Numbered from the stretch's first letter, positions 9,015 to 18,242 are shown. The stretch: 64,000 bases of DNA from Bacteroidetes bacterium ADurb.Bin174 (GCA_002070265.1 MWCX01000027.1:1-64000); one strand, 5' to 3'. Notes: generated from the sequence alone by a model not told the origin. Made by a program: numbers and translations.

Positions 9015-9493
9015 GTAGCATCCCCAAAAATTATATCAACGTAGTTTCTTCCAATTTATCTTAAATCTCGGATGTAGAGTTACGCGTGATAATTTTCGGT
9101 TTCGAAATTTACCGGAATGGCAAAATCAGTTGCAAGGCGAAAGTGATTTTTGAAAAACAAAAAAAGTTTGTTGATGTTATAAAATAACGCAAAAGGTAAA
9201 AAAAACGAGCGTGCACCTCAATATTTTACGATTTGCATACCTCTTGAAAAACTTTTTGAATACATTTGCGCCCTGATTGAAATCAACTGATCTTGCAATA
9301 TAATATTATGACTAAGAATTTGTTTTATCTGATTGAAAAAGCCGTCTTACAAAAGACCTTGTAAGGCGGCAACAACCAAAAAATGTTGTTAGTCGAACAA
9401 CAAAGTTATAAAAAGTGATTCCCGGTTGTGGGTTACGTGGGCGAGAATGAATATACCTAAACAAATAAATGAAAACAAATAATTTTAACAAAC
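9015..9493 (+). other. Gene-free interval with weak gene remnant and leader hairpin
   Basis: No convincing gene. The frame 9065-9187 reads as a coding-like tail (IFGFEIYRNGKISCKAKVIF then stop) with no start codon, possibly the remnant of a hot-dog thioesterase C-terminus, which is weak. A -7-like TACATTTG is at 9261-9268 but lacks a well-spaced -33 box. A hairpin lies at 9341-9370. Confidence 0.45.
9341..9370. promoter_or_regulatory. Hairpin in leader of lipoprotein gene
   Basis: GCCGTCTTACAA and TTGTAAGGCGGC pair over 12 bp with one G-T wobble around a 6-nt loop. On the plus strand no U-run follows, so it would be a structured leader. On the minus strand GGCTTTTTC follows, so it could act as a terminator for antisense transcription. 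Confidence 0.45.
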
Positions 9494-10492
9494 ATGAAGA
9501 ATCTATTTTGCATACTTGCAATCATAACAAGTATGATGTTTACAGCCTGTGAAAAGGAAGATGTGATTAATCACGATACTAAGAAAAAAGAGAATATTCT
9601 AATATTTAAATCCATTGAAGAATTCGACAACACCTTAGCTAAAGTAAATGCGATGACTAAATCCGAACGTTTAGAATGGGAAAAGCAGCAAGGTTTTAAA
9701 TCTTTTGGGACAATATGCGACGAATTTTATGAAACAATTGAACCGGAAAAATTCAAAAGTATAGAGGAATTAAGGAACTTTGTTACTGCAAACAGCAATA
9801 AAATACAACTTTATAACAATCCAAATGGAGATGTATATTGTGTAACTAATGAGTTTAAAAATCCAGAAAGGTATTTATTAAACAATGAAAAAATGTATAT
9901 TATTGGAATAAAAGTGTTTAAAAAGCTTGATGACGGTTTAGTTGTAACAAACATTTCAAATATTGACAGATTAAATTCAGTTGAATATTGTGACGAACTT
10001 GATACAAATATATTTTTAGAATCATTGCAAGAATCAAATACTATTCAAAAAGCCCCAAATGCCAATGTAACAGAGGACGACGCCTATGATGATAGAGTAA
10101 TTAAAGGACCAGGATGGGGAGATGATGACACCTATAGATTACACGTATGGATATCAACTGAATTAGGTGGATACGGAACAACAAAACATCTTTCCATGGT
10201 ATGTATAAAGAATTTTTACAGAGCTTTAGGTATTTGGTTTTTTAAACCAGATGTTTTTGTATCATATAGTATTAATTCAACAATTAGTGACTCTTATGGG
10301 AATTCGCATCCCTTCTCGCACTCAAATCCTAGCCTTAGAATAACTTCTTCAAATAATTGGCCAACATTAGTGCAGAATTTTTATTGTAATCCGGTCTCTT
10401 CTCCATATTTTACCAGCTATACTGTTACAGCTACAAATACAATTACAGATAGTGATGGGACATGCCATTGCTCCATTTCGATGAATTATTAG
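9494..10492 (+). CDS. Secreted lipoprotein of unknown function
   Basis: A 332-residue protein with a type II signal peptide (lipobox FTAC, Cys near residue 19), so probably anchored in the outer membrane. The N-terminal half has a SIEEFDNTLAKVNAMTKSER region followed by WEKQQGFKSFGT. The C-terminal half is rich in Ser/Thr/Asn and aromatic residues and ends with a cysteine pair (GTCHCSISMNY). I do not recognise a defined domain beyond a resemblance to Bacteroidales lipoproteins of unknown function. The gene stands alone, looks lower in GC than its neighbours and is followed by a clear hairpin terminator, so it may be an acquired single gene. Confidence 0.7.
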   Translation: MKNLFCILAIITSMMFTACEKEDVINHDTKKKENILIFKSIEEFDNTLAKVNAMTKSERLEWEKQQGFKSFGTICDEFYETIEPEKFKSIEELRNFVTANSNKIQLYNNPNGDVYCVTNEFKNPERYLLNNEKMYIIGIKVFKKLDDGLVVTNISNIDRLNSVEYCDELDTNIFLESLQESNTIQKAPNANVTEDDAYDDRVIKGPGWGDDDTYRLHVWISTELGGYGTTKHLSMVCIKNFYRALGIWFFKPDVFVSYSINSTISDSYGNSHPFSHSNPSLRITSSNNWPTLVQNFYCNPVSSPYFTSYTVTATNTITDSDGTCHCSISMNY

Positions 10493-10500
10493 TAAATTAT

Positions 10501-10540
10501 GAGGGTGTTAACTTTTTTCAAGAACACCCTCATTTATAAT
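10501..10540 (+). terminator. Intrinsic terminator of the lipoprotein gene
   Basis: GAGGGTGTT (10501-10509) pairs perfectly with AACACCCTC (10523-10531), followed by an AT-rich tail ATTTATAAT. It lies just after the stop codon at 10492. The U-run is weak. Confidence 0.6.
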
Positions 10541-10830
10541 GATGTATAAATTAGCATTAGTGTCAACTAAAAAACACAATATGAAACGAGCGGACTGTTT
10601 ACGAAATTCTTCAAATTATAGGTATTTCTCTAACAGATAAGACTCACTTAAGTGACCTCTTCGAAAAATCAAATATCAATAATGTCAATGAACGATGCGG
10701 CTATAGTGAATCAAATTTATTTAATTTTTAATCGTCCTCTTTTTTAGATAAGTAAGAATAAAAGATTATATAAAAGTATAAAATAAAATCATTTCTTATT
10801 TTTCGACCAAAAATTTCTATAGACACAATT
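10541..10830. other. AT-rich spacer upstream of the beta-barrel gene
   Basis: No open frame worth calling; one 19-codon ATG frame near 10581 is not supported. It presumably carries the promoter of the downstream operon, but I find no well-formed TAnnTTTG box. Confidence 0.4.
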
Positions 10831-11484
10831 ATGCGTACATTAAATTTCTTATCTATAACTATTATCTTATCTATATCTTTTGTATTAAATGCACAAAACG
10901 ACAAAAGTTTTAGTCTCAAATTAACTTACGGCACGGTCAATTGCCAACAGCCAGATCCCTCTATGTCCGGCACAGGTACACCCATGCTCACAAACTTTAA
11001 ACAACCAAAGAAATCCAATTTCGGGCTGGATGCGAATTTTTCTATAAATAAAAGTTTCGATTTAGGACTTTATTTTAATTATTCTAAATTAAACAGGTTA
11101 AGTGTCTTACAATTAGAAGGCGATGAGCCCCGATGGACTTATGCATTGCATCCAACAACAACGCTTTATTACGGGCTCAATTATCTTTATCACATTCCAT
11201 TTCTTACACAATTTGGTAAATCGCGTTTTGATCCTTATGGGATTGTAAGGATGGGATTAGTTTCAGAAAAATATGTGATAGGGACAGTTGATATTACGGG
11301 AAACAGTGTTTCATATGAGTATCAACCAGCCATGTGGGACAAAACCAAATTTGAAGCTGGACTGGGTATTGGCATTAATTATTATTTCACGAAACACCTG
11401 GGAATTTTTGCAGAACTGATAGGAGGTTGTTTTTACAACAAACAGTATTTCAAATGGAAAACCGGTATTGTTTATAAATTCTGA
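10831..11484 (+). CDS. Outer membrane beta-barrel protein
   Basis: 217 residues with a signal peptide (MRTLNFLSITIILSISFVLNAQ). Alternating hydrophobic/aromatic strands and a C-terminal strand ending in Phe (FKWKTGIVYKF) are typical of a small eight-stranded outer membrane barrel. The gene is 2 bp from the next one (DUF4249) and is followed by a TonB-dependent receptor, so all three probably form one operon. Its job could be accessory to the receptor. No substrate can be read from the sequence. Confidence 0.72.
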   Translation: MRTLNFLSITIILSISFVLNAQNDKSFSLKLTYGTVNCQQPDPSMSGTGTPMLTNFKQPKKSNFGLDANFSINKSFDLGLYFNYSKLNRLSVLQLEGDEPRWTYALHPTTTLYYGLNYLYHIPFLTQFGKSRFDPYGIVRMGLVSEKYVIGTVDITGNSVSYEYQPAMWDKTKFEAGLGIGINYYFTKHLGIFAELIGGCFYNKQYFKWKTGIVYKF

Positions 11485-11486
11485 TT

Positions 11487-12401
11487 ATGTTAAAATTCAA
11501 TCATCTTACCCATTTTTTTACACTTGCACTTTTCGGGCTGATGTTGGTATCTTGCAATGCCTTAGTCGAAGACGAATTTCCGGATTTCGCAGCAGTGCCG
11601 GTAATGAACGGGTTCTTACAAGCTGACAGCACCTTCCGGGTTCAGATAAGTCTGGCCGCTAATCTATCCGACACCATGCCCGACTTTGTCGACAACGCAT
11701 TGGTAGTCATAGAAGATCAAAAGCAAGCTGTTGACACCTTAACATATACAGATGAGGGTTGGTATGTAAGTCCGCGTACCGTAAAAGCGGGATATAGCTA
11801 TACTTGCAGGGTTAACATCCCCGGCTTTAATACCATGTTGGCTCACACTACTGTTCCTCTTCCTACCAAAATCGATTCGGTTATTTTCACTGATTTAGCT
11901 AGTCGGGGTCAGGAAGGTGAAAAAATATCTTCAGTAGCTTTTCGCCTTCATAACAACATGGAAACTGAAATGTTTTGGGAAGTGAAGTTCAAAAAACGAT
12001 GGTTTGGATCGTTGTATGATTGGGATGTAGAAGATTGGATAGAAAGATCACAAGTAGATGAGGCATATATTTTTATGAAAGCAGAACAGGACTCGGTACT
12101 GCTTAGTGAACCCAATCCCTTGACAGTGTTTTCTAATCGTAAAATGAAAAGTGACCGACATTGGATAAAGTTTTATTTCAGTGAAAATTATTTCTCATTT
12201 GGCAGAACCGACACCTTATTTCTCGAATTGCTTAACATCGACGAATCTTATTATCATTATCATAAACAGTATTATATCTACGAATCAGCCGGTTGGGGTG
12301 GTCTCGGCAGCTCTCCGCAACGATACCCGCTTTATTCCAATATTACAAATGGATTAGGGATATTCACGGGAATGTCGGTAACCAGGAAAGAATTGGAATA
12401 G
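11487..12401 (+). CDS. DUF4249 family lipoprotein
   Basis: 304 residues, type II signal with lipobox VSCN (Cys23). The N-terminal layout (PVMNGFLQADSTFRVQISLA, then VVIEDQKQAVDTLTY and GWYVSPRTVKAGYSYTCRV) is that of DUF4249 proteins. These usually lie next to a TonB-dependent receptor with an N-terminal carboxypeptidase-regulatory-like domain, as here. They probably act as surface partners of the receptor. The ligand is unknown. Confidence 0.82.
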   Translation: MLKFNHLTHFFTLALFGLMLVSCNALVEDEFPDFAAVPVMNGFLQADSTFRVQISLAANLSDTMPDFVDNALVVIEDQKQAVDTLTYTDEGWYVSPRTVKAGYSYTCRVNIPGFNTMLAHTTVPLPTKIDSVIFTDLASRGQEGEKISSVAFRLHNNMETEMFWEVKFKKRWFGSLYDWDVEDWIERSQVDEAYIFMKAEQDSVLLSEPNPLTVFSNRKMKSDRHWIKFYFSENYFSFGRTDTLFLELLNIDESYYHYHKQYYIYESAGWGGLGSSPQRYPLYSNITNGLGIFTGMSVTRKELE

Positions 12402-12410
12402 AGGATAGTG

Positions 12411-12459
12411 ATTGGTGGTTAGTGATTAGTGAATGGTGAATGGTGAATGGTGAATAGCG
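12411..12459 (+). repeat. Seven in-phase 7-bp repeats
   Basis: Consecutive heptamers ATTGGTG, GTTAGTG, ATTAGTG, AATGGTG (three times) and AATAGCG fill the gap between the DUF4249 stop and the receptor start. The last unit lies only 5 bp before the chosen ATG (12465) and takes the place of a normal ribosome-binding site. Slippage here could change spacing between the two genes. Confidence 0.85.
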
Positions 12460-12464
12460 GAAAA

Positions 12465-14849
12465 ATGAAAATTAAATACGTATATTTTTTACTCTTCTTA
12501 ATAATGGTTCAGTATAACCGGGCTGCAGAGGTTCAGTTTTCGGGTTTTGTTCGTGACGCTCAAAACGGAGAACTACTCATTGGAGCCAATGTTTTAATCA
12601 GCGATCAGCAAAGCGGGACCACAACCGACAACCGGGGATATTTCAGTCTGAAAGCAAGTACGCCCTGCAAACTCAATATTTCGTACATCGGTTATAAAAC
12701 CGCTGAACTAAGCATTATTTCGTCTCGGGACAGTCTGCTCAATGTCAGCCTCGAAACCGATAATAACTTGCAAGAGGTCACCGTAACAGCCTTTCGCGAG
12801 AGGCATTTTGAAAAAACACGATTTTCATCTAAAGATTTGATGCAGATCCCCACACTAGGAGGAAAACCGGATGTAATAAAATCATTGCAACTGATACCCG
12901 GCGTGCAAACACAGTCGGAAGGAATGAGCCTGATGATGGTACGTGGTGGTGAGCCGGGACAAAATCAGTATTTATTGGATAATGTGCCACTTATCTATGT
13001 GAATCACCTCGGCGGACTCCTTTCTGTTTTTAATCCGGATATGATTAACTCGGTGGATTTTTACAAAGGGAACTTCCCTGCACGACAAGGCGGTAAATTA
13101 TCGTCAATCGTGGACATCACACAACGTGAAGGTAACATATCTAAACATCAGGGTTCTTTCAGTATTGGCATTACCGATCTTTCATTTACATTTGAAGGAC
13201 CTTTGGCTAATAAAAAACTCAGCTATATAGTGACTGCCCGCAAAACCGTGACAGATGCACTGCTTGGTTTAATAAGCGTTTTGGTTAAAGAGAATGATGC
13301 AATTGTCTCTTACGGCTTTCATGACATCAATGCCAAACTAAACTGGAAACCCGATGATCGCAACAACCTGAGTCTGAACTTATACCAAGGTGACGATTAC
13401 TTGAATTACTGGACCAAACCCTGGAAAATGACAAACGACGAACGCAGTCACTTCAACCAACAATGGGGTAACTGGTTAATTTCAGGCCGCTGGAACCGGA
13501 TAATCACCCCCAAGCTTTATGCTGAAAATATTCTCTCTTACAGTCGTTACCGCAATAAAACAGGACAGGACTACAGTTATAAGGAAGACGACGTGGCAAA
13601 GGAAATCAAATCCCTGAACAGAGCTTCTGTCAACGACTTCTCTCTTCGTTCAGCATGGAAATATGCATTCCTGAAAAACTGGAATATTGAGTTCGGCGGA
13701 CAAATAAGCAATCTTATTTATGAACCCAATTACAACTATCTTTCTACTTCTTCCACGCCCGCTATAGGCGATAAATTTAACGCGATTGAATCCGCTGTAT
13801 ACATGGATAACAAAATCAACCTGATTCCGGGACTACTGATACAACCGTCGTTTCGTTTAAGCAGTTTCAGCAACAACGGTAAAAGCTACATTGAGCCAGA
13901 GCCACGTGTGAACATTTCATACTCACCCAATCAAAATCAAAGTTTCAACCTGAATTACATGCGTGTAAGTCAAAGTTCACATTTGGTTTTTGCCCAATCG
14001 GAATTATTGAAAAAGGAGGTGTGGTTACCCGCTACGGCGATATTGCCACCGGAGATATCTAATCAGTATGCCTTTTCGTGGAATGGGCAATTTGCCGGAG
14101 GAAAATATTCACTGGAAACGGGTGTATATTACAAACAAATGAATCATCTTGTTACACTAAAAGAAGGATACGAAAACATGATCAATATCACGGCTGTAGA
14201 AAACAAGATTGAAAGCAATGGAAAAGGGACGGCATATGGTGCTGAATTGATGTTGAAAAAGAACACCGGGAAATGGACGGGTTCTTTAGGTTATGCCTGG
14301 TCTTATGCCGACCGTACATTTGCCAACATCAACAACGGAGATAAATACGAGTATGATTTTAACCGGCCGCATAATGTGACTTTAACCGTGAATCGCGTAC
14401 TACCGAAAAACTGGACTATGAACGTGGTATGGATTTTCCAGAGCGGGATGCCCTATACACCGGCTTTAGGGAGATTTTACACTATGAATCCTGAAACACA
14501 GAAACCCGCGATTGAAATCATTTACGGAGATAAAAATTCGGCACGCATGCAACCCTATCATCGTCTTGATCTGGGATTTAGTCATACGATAACGAATCGC
14601 AAAGGAAATAAAGCCGTGTGGACATACTCCATTTATAATGCCTACAACCGCATCAACCCGTTCGGTTATTATTATGATGATGATAATAATCGTGATAATT
14701 TTACAGATTACACGCGTCCGTTGCAATTATACAAAATCGGACTGTTCTCCATCATCCCAAGTATTTCATACAAAGTGTATTTTGATTACAATAAGCGGTC
14801 TGAAAAACAGCCAAAAGAAAAGAAAAAACACAATTGGTTGTATTTTTAA
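12465..14849 (+). CDS. TonB-dependent receptor with carboxypeptidase-like N-domain
   Basis: About 794 residues. It has a signal peptide (MKIKYVYFLLFLIMVQYNRAA), an N-terminal carboxypeptidase-regulatory-like domain (FSGFVRDAQNGELLIGANVL), a plug domain (LMMVRGGEPGQNQYLLDNVP) and an outer membrane barrel. It takes up a large or scarce ligand with energy from TonB. It is the partner of the DUF4249 lipoprotein. The ATG at 12465 is chosen; an in-frame ATG at 12447 lies inside the heptamer repeats and would add six residues before the signal peptide. A strong terminator follows about 120 bp downstream. Confidence 0.85.
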   Translation: MKIKYVYFLLFLIMVQYNRAAEVQFSGFVRDAQNGELLIGANVLISDQQSGTTTDNRGYFSLKASTPCKLNISYIGYKTAELSIISSRDSLLNVSLETDNNLQEVTVTAFRERHFEKTRFSSKDLMQIPTLGGKPDVIKSLQLIPGVQTQSEGMSLMMVRGGEPGQNQYLLDNVPLIYVNHLGGLLSVFNPDMINSVDFYKGNFPARQGGKLSSIVDITQREGNISKHQGSFSIGITDLSFTFEGPLANKKLSYIVTARKTVTDALLGLISVLVKENDAIVSYGFHDINAKLNWKPDDRNNLSLNLYQGDDYLNYWTKPWKMTNDERSHFNQQWGNWLISGRWNRIITPKLYAENILSYSRYRNKTGQDYSYKEDDVAKEIKSLNRASVNDFSLRSAWKYAFLKNWNIEFGGQISNLIYEPNYNYLSTSSTPAIGDKFNAIESAVYMDNKINLIPGLLIQPSFRLSSFSNNGKSYIEPEPRVNISYSPNQNQSFNLNYMRVSQSSHLVFAQSELLKKEVWLPATAILPPEISNQYAFSWNGQFAGGKYSLETGVYYKQMNHLVTLKEGYENMINITAVENKIESNGKGTAYGAELMLKKNTGKWTGSLGYAWSYADRTFANINNGDKYEYDFNRPHNVTLTVNRVLPKNWTMNVVWIFQSGMPYTPALGRFYTMNPETQKPAIEIIYGDKNSARMQPYHRLDLGFSHTITNRKGNKAVWTYSIYNAYNRINPFGYYYDDDNNRDNFTDYTRPLQLYKIGLFSIIPSISYKVYFDYNKRSEKQPKEKKKHNWLYF

Positions 14850-14971
14850 GAAGCGACTGACTGGTGAATGATGAAAAATATAATATAATTTTAATTACTT
14901 TTGCCGAATACAAATATAATGGCGTTTGCTGTTATGTTTATTCATACTAGATAAGCAATAGTAAAAATATA

Positions 14972-15008
14972 GGGGTAAGGCAATGTGATGAATCTTACCC
15001 CTTTTTTA
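14972..15008 (+). terminator. Intrinsic terminator after the receptor operon
   Basis: GGGGTAAG (14972-14979) pairs with CTTACCCC (14994-15001) and is followed by TTTTTTATT. The stem is perfect and the U-run clear. Confidence 0.75.
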
Positions 15009-15019
15009 TTAATTCTAAA

Positions 15020-15087
15020 CCAAAGTTGAACTTTAGATATTCATGAAAAACTAAAGTTGAACTTTGGATATTCATGAAAAACAATTA
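15020..15087 (+). repeat. Two tandem copies of the palindromic ATPase-associated repeat
   Basis: Two copies (15020-15050 and 15051-15087) with a 31-bp period. Each has AAAGTTGAACTTT, a palindrome with one central base, followed by (A/G)GATATTCATGAAAAA. The second copy runs directly into the promoter of the ATPase gene. Related single copies are at 8978-9014 and 19776-19799. Confidence 0.85.
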
Positions 15088-15093
15088 TCTTTG
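15063..15093 (+). promoter_or_regulatory. ATPase promoter overlapping the palindrome
   Basis: TTTG at 15063-15066, a 19-bp spacer and TATCTTTG at 15086-15093 fit the Bacteroidetes consensus. The -33 element lies partly inside the right arm of the palindrome AAAGTTGAACTTT (15053-15065), so a protein bound to the palindrome would cover the promoter. Autoregulation is inferred. Confidence 0.65.
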
Positions 15094-15132
15094 CGCTGTA
15101 AATTGTTCATCAATAAACAAAAAATCAAAGCC

Positions 15133-16272
15133 ATGCTATTCAGAAAAATAGAACTTCAAAATTATGATGAAGACAGTGTTTTCTTGTGGGGTGCACGACA
15201 AACCGGAAAAAGTACATTGTTGAAAGCGCTTTTTCCAAAGCAGACTTATATAGATTTGCTCAAATCAGATGAGTTTGAACGTTATAATCGTCGCCCTGCA
15301 CTATTGCGTGAGGAACTTAGTATAAAGCCTGAAAATGAACTGATCATTATTGATGAAATTCAGAAAATACCGGCATTGTTAGATGAAGTACATTGGTTAA
15401 TCAGTAACCGTAATCTTCGCTTTATCATGAGTGGGTCAAGTGCCCGCAAATTACGCCGTAGCGGTGCAAATTTATTAGGAGGGAGGGCTATCAGAAAGCA
15501 TCTTTATCCATTGGTAAGTGCTGAAATACCAAATTTTGATATTGTAAAAGCTTGCAACAATGGCATGTTACCGCGTCATTACCTCACAGAAAACGCATAC
15601 GAACGTTTGCAAGCTTACGTAGGTGATTATTTACAGGAAGAAATAAAAGCAGAAGCACTTACAAGGAATCTCAGCACATTTACTCGTTTTATGGAAGTGG
15701 CAGCACTCAGCAATGGAGAAATTATCAATTATCAGAATATTGCTTCTGAATGCGGTGTAAGTGCCCCAACAGTCAAAGAGTATTTTTCTATTTTAGAAGA
15801 AACCTTGATAGGCTATATCATTCCGGCATTCACGCACAATATCAAACGCAGGGTGATTCAATCACCTAAATTCTACTACTTTGATGTAGGAATCGCTAAC
15901 TATTTACTTAGAAGAACAGATTTAAAACCCGGATCCCCTGAATTTGGTCATGCCTTTGAACACATCATCATTCAAGAAATCATTGCTTACCTTGGCTATT
16001 ATAAACCTCAGATGCCATTGACTTACTGGCGTACTACCTCCAGATACGAAGTGGATGCCATCCTCGGCAATGCTAAAGTAGCTATTGAAATAAAGTCTTC
16101 CTACGAAGTCAAATCGCATCATATAAAAGGACTAAAAGCATTTTCAGAAGAATTTCCTGATGCACGGTTGATAGTGGTATCATTTGACAAAAATCCCCGC
16201 AAGATGAATGATGTAGAGATATATCCGGCAACTCAATTCCTTTCTATGTTATGGAATGGCGAAATATGCTAA
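15133..16272 (+). CDS. AAA_14/DUF4143 ATPase with nuclease-like C-terminus
   Basis: 379 residues. Walker A is GARQTGKST (residues 20-28) and Walker B LIIIDEIQ (70-77). A winged-helix-like middle section (NYQNIASECGVSAPTVKEYF) follows, and the C-terminal DUF4143 part carries a PD-(D/E)XK-like pattern: Asp308 (RYEVDAIL), Glu319 and Lys321 (AIEIKSS). The family is very widespread and multi-copy in Bacteroidetes. Its role is not settled, and DNA cleavage is inferred only from the motif. The ATG at 15133 is chosen because upstream in-frame starts lie within the repeat/promoter. A second, divergent member is at 37398. Confidence 0.85.
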   Translation: MLFRKIELQNYDEDSVFLWGARQTGKSTLLKALFPKQTYIDLLKSDEFERYNRRPALLREELSIKPENELIIIDEIQKIPALLDEVHWLISNRNLRFIMSGSSARKLRRSGANLLGGRAIRKHLYPLVSAEIPNFDIVKACNNGMLPRHYLTENAYERLQAYVGDYLQEEIKAEALTRNLSTFTRFMEVAALSNGEIINYQNIASECGVSAPTVKEYFSILEETLIGYIIPAFTHNIKRRVIQSPKFYYFDVGIANYLLRRTDLKPGSPEFGHAFEHIIIQEIIAYLGYYKPQMPLTYWRTTSRYEVDAILGNAKVAIEIKSSYEVKSHHIKGLKAFSEEFPDARLIVVSFDKNPRKMNDVEIYPATQFLSMLWNGEIC

Positions 16273-16294
16273 AATTTTTCTATCTAAATCAACC

Positions 16295-17311
16295 TCACCA
16301 CAAATCATCAAACCTTTTCTTCCCCTTCAAATAATAATTCACAATGATGCTCTTAGAGGTAATCTCAGGAATATGAGGATTAATGGCTGATTGAAGATTG
16401 GCAAAGCGTTTTTGTTTGAATCGGGGTCGCATCTTTCGGTATGCTATTCTGGCTTTGAGGACTGCCCTGGCATTCTTAGGCTTACCGGTAATCAGCAGTT
16501 GAAACGCAGCCAAATAATCCATAAAAAAACGGATTGTCAATACAGAGAAAAGTTTGGATGGATGCAAATTTTTATAGAGCATCAAGAGGTTATTTCTGAA
16601 GTTCAGATAAGTTTTTTGAGGATGTTCAACCTGCAAAGTACCACCTCCCACATGATAAATTTTACTTTGAGGTATGCACACGATGCGATGATTCCGATTT
16701 CTCAACCGCCAGCACAAATCTATTTCCTCCATATGGGCAAAAAAAGCAGCATCAAAACCGCCTGCCTGGTGAAAGGTTTTGGCCCTGATCACCAGACAAG
16801 CACCGGTTGCCCAAAACACATCGCTGATGGTATCATATTGCCCTCTGTCTTCTTCAAGATGTGATAAAACACGTCCTCTGCAAAAGGGATAACCTAAATA
16901 ATCCATAAAACCACCTGCTGCACCGGCATGTTCAAAATAATTCCGGTTGTTGTAGGAGAGGACTTTCGGTTGACAGGCAACCACATCCGGGTGTTGCTCC
17001 AAATAATCAATCATGGGGGCCAACCAGCCCTCCGTCACTTCCACATCTGAATTTAAAATCACATAACAGTCCGCCTCAATTTGTGCCAATGCCCGATTAT
17101 ACCCTCCGGCAAAACCATAGTTTTGACTGAATCGGATAAGCTTAATTTCCTTAAATTTTTCTTTCAATAAGCTTATGGAATTGTCGGTGGAACCGTTGTC
17201 TGCCACGATGATAGTTGCCAAGAATGCCGGCGTATGCTTCTGCAAAATGGGCAGAAACTGCTCCAAATAATGCGCTCCATTCCAATTTAATATAACAATC
17301 GCAACTTTCAT
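16295..17311 (-). CDS. Family 2 glycosyltransferase
   Basis: 338 residues. The GT-A fold N-terminus has VAIVILNWNG, the nucleotide-binding DNGSTDN (about residues 38-44), the DxD-like NSDVEV near residue 87 and the later MEEIDLCWR motif seen in rhamnosyl- or galactofuranosyltransferase-like GT2 enzymes. It is cytoplasmic or membrane-associated and probably adds a sugar to a cell-surface glycan such as LPS. Its neighbour is an LPS-type acyltransferase on the same strand, with a 34-bp gap, which fits envelope biosynthesis. Donor and acceptor cannot be told. Confidence 0.85.
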   Translation of the reverse strand: MKVAIVILNWNGAHYLEQFLPILQKHTPAFLATIIVADNGSTDNSISLLKEKFKEIKLIRFSQNYGFAGGYNRALAQIEADCYVILNSDVEVTEGWLAPMIDYLEQHPDVVACQPKVLSYNNRNYFEHAGAAGGFMDYLGYPFCRGRVLSHLEEDRGQYDTISDVFWATGACLVIRAKTFHQAGGFDAAFFAHMEEIDLCWRLRNRNHRIVCIPQSKIYHVGGGTLQVEHPQKTYLNFRNNLLMLYKNLHPSKLFSVLTIRFFMDYLAAFQLLITGKPKNARAVLKARIAYRKMRPRFKQKRFANLQSAINPHIPEITSKSIIVNYYLKGKKRFDDLW

Positions 17312-17345
17312 ATCACTAATTGTTTAACAGCCCCTTAATTCTCAA

Positions 17346-18224
17346 CTATTGTTTTTTTGCATGTTTCCACCGGTTATGCGACCACAACCAAAACTCAGGA
17401 CGAGCAATAATACTTTCTTCAAGATAACGCATAAAGGTTTCGGTGATTTCATATTCTTCCGTTACAAGAGGGTCAATGGCTATAGGTTTAACAACTGAAT
17501 GATAATACCCTCTTTTAACCCTTTGAATATCTAAATAAAAAACCGGATAATGGTGTTTTTTAGCCAACTGCTCGGTACCCCAAAAAACCGGTGTATCCTG
17601 ATTGAGAAATTGCATGCGGTGTCGAATGAATCTGGCTTTCGGACTTTGGTCTGAAATCATTGGGAAAATACCCATTTTACCGGTTTGTCTCATCTCTACT
17701 AATTTTCGAAGCAGGTTGTTCCTTTCAACACATATGGCTCCATGACGGTTCCTCAACCTGATCATCATCTTGTCGTAATGCTTGTTTCTCAGCTTTTGAT
17801 AAACAGGATAGATACGTACAGGCACATCGGAAGGAATATGCAAACTAAAAATTGTTGCCCATTCCCAATTACAATAATGTCCGATCATCGCCATGACAAT
17901 CTCTTTCTCTTGAGCGTGATTGTACAACAACTCAAGATTTTCAATCGTCATCCGTTTGCTTATTTCCTTAGCAGGCGCATGTAACTGCCAGATGATTTCC
18001 ATACACAAATCACAGAAATAATGATAAAATTTCTTTTCTAATTTAATGATTTCTGCTTGCGTATAATTCGGGAAAGCGCGCGTCAAGTTCTTTCTGACAA
18101 CCTTTCGCCTGTATCTTACCAAATGGTAAACAACAGGAAACATCAGGTCCGACAACACATACAAAGCACCCAACGGAAGCCATGCGATCGTCCAAATCAA
18201 ACCATAAATCAAATAAAAAGACAT
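17346..18224 (-). CDS. Lysophospholipid/lipid A acyltransferase (LpxL/HtrB family)
   Basis: 292 residues with an N-terminal hydrophobic segment (YLIYGLIWTIAWLPLGALYV) and the family active-site pattern H-x4-E (IGHYCNWEWA), where His and Glu form the catalytic pair. Later RHGAICVERNN and DQSPK-like regions (ISDQSPKARF) also match. It probably transfers a fatty acyl chain to lipid A or a related lipid at the inner membrane. It lies between the glycosyltransferase and a small acidic protein, all on the minus strand. Confidence 0.87.
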   Translation of the reverse strand: MSFYLIYGLIWTIAWLPLGALYVLSDLMFPVVYHLVRYRRKVVRKNLTRAFPNYTQAEIIKLEKKFYHYFCDLCMEIIWQLHAPAKEISKRMTIENLELLYNHAQEKEIVMAMIGHYCNWEWATIFSLHIPSDVPVRIYPVYQKLRNKHYDKMMIRLRNRHGAICVERNNLLRKLVEMRQTGKMGIFPMISDQSPKARFIRHRMQFLNQDTPVFWGTEQLAKKHHYPVFYLDIQRVKRGYYHSVVKPIAIDPLVTEEYEITETFMRYLEESIIARPEFWLWSHNRWKHAKKQ

Positions 18225-18242
18225 AGAGTACGCAGCTATTGT

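Noticed and set aside
9065..9187. Reading frame resembling a thioesterase C-terminus
   Set aside because: No start codon, preceded directly by a stop, too short to assign; mentioned only as a possible remnant.
9312..9521. Minus-strand frame of 69 codons in the leader of the lipoprotein gene
   Set aside because: Overlaps the hairpin and the lipoprotein start, with low-complexity content; no sign of a gene.
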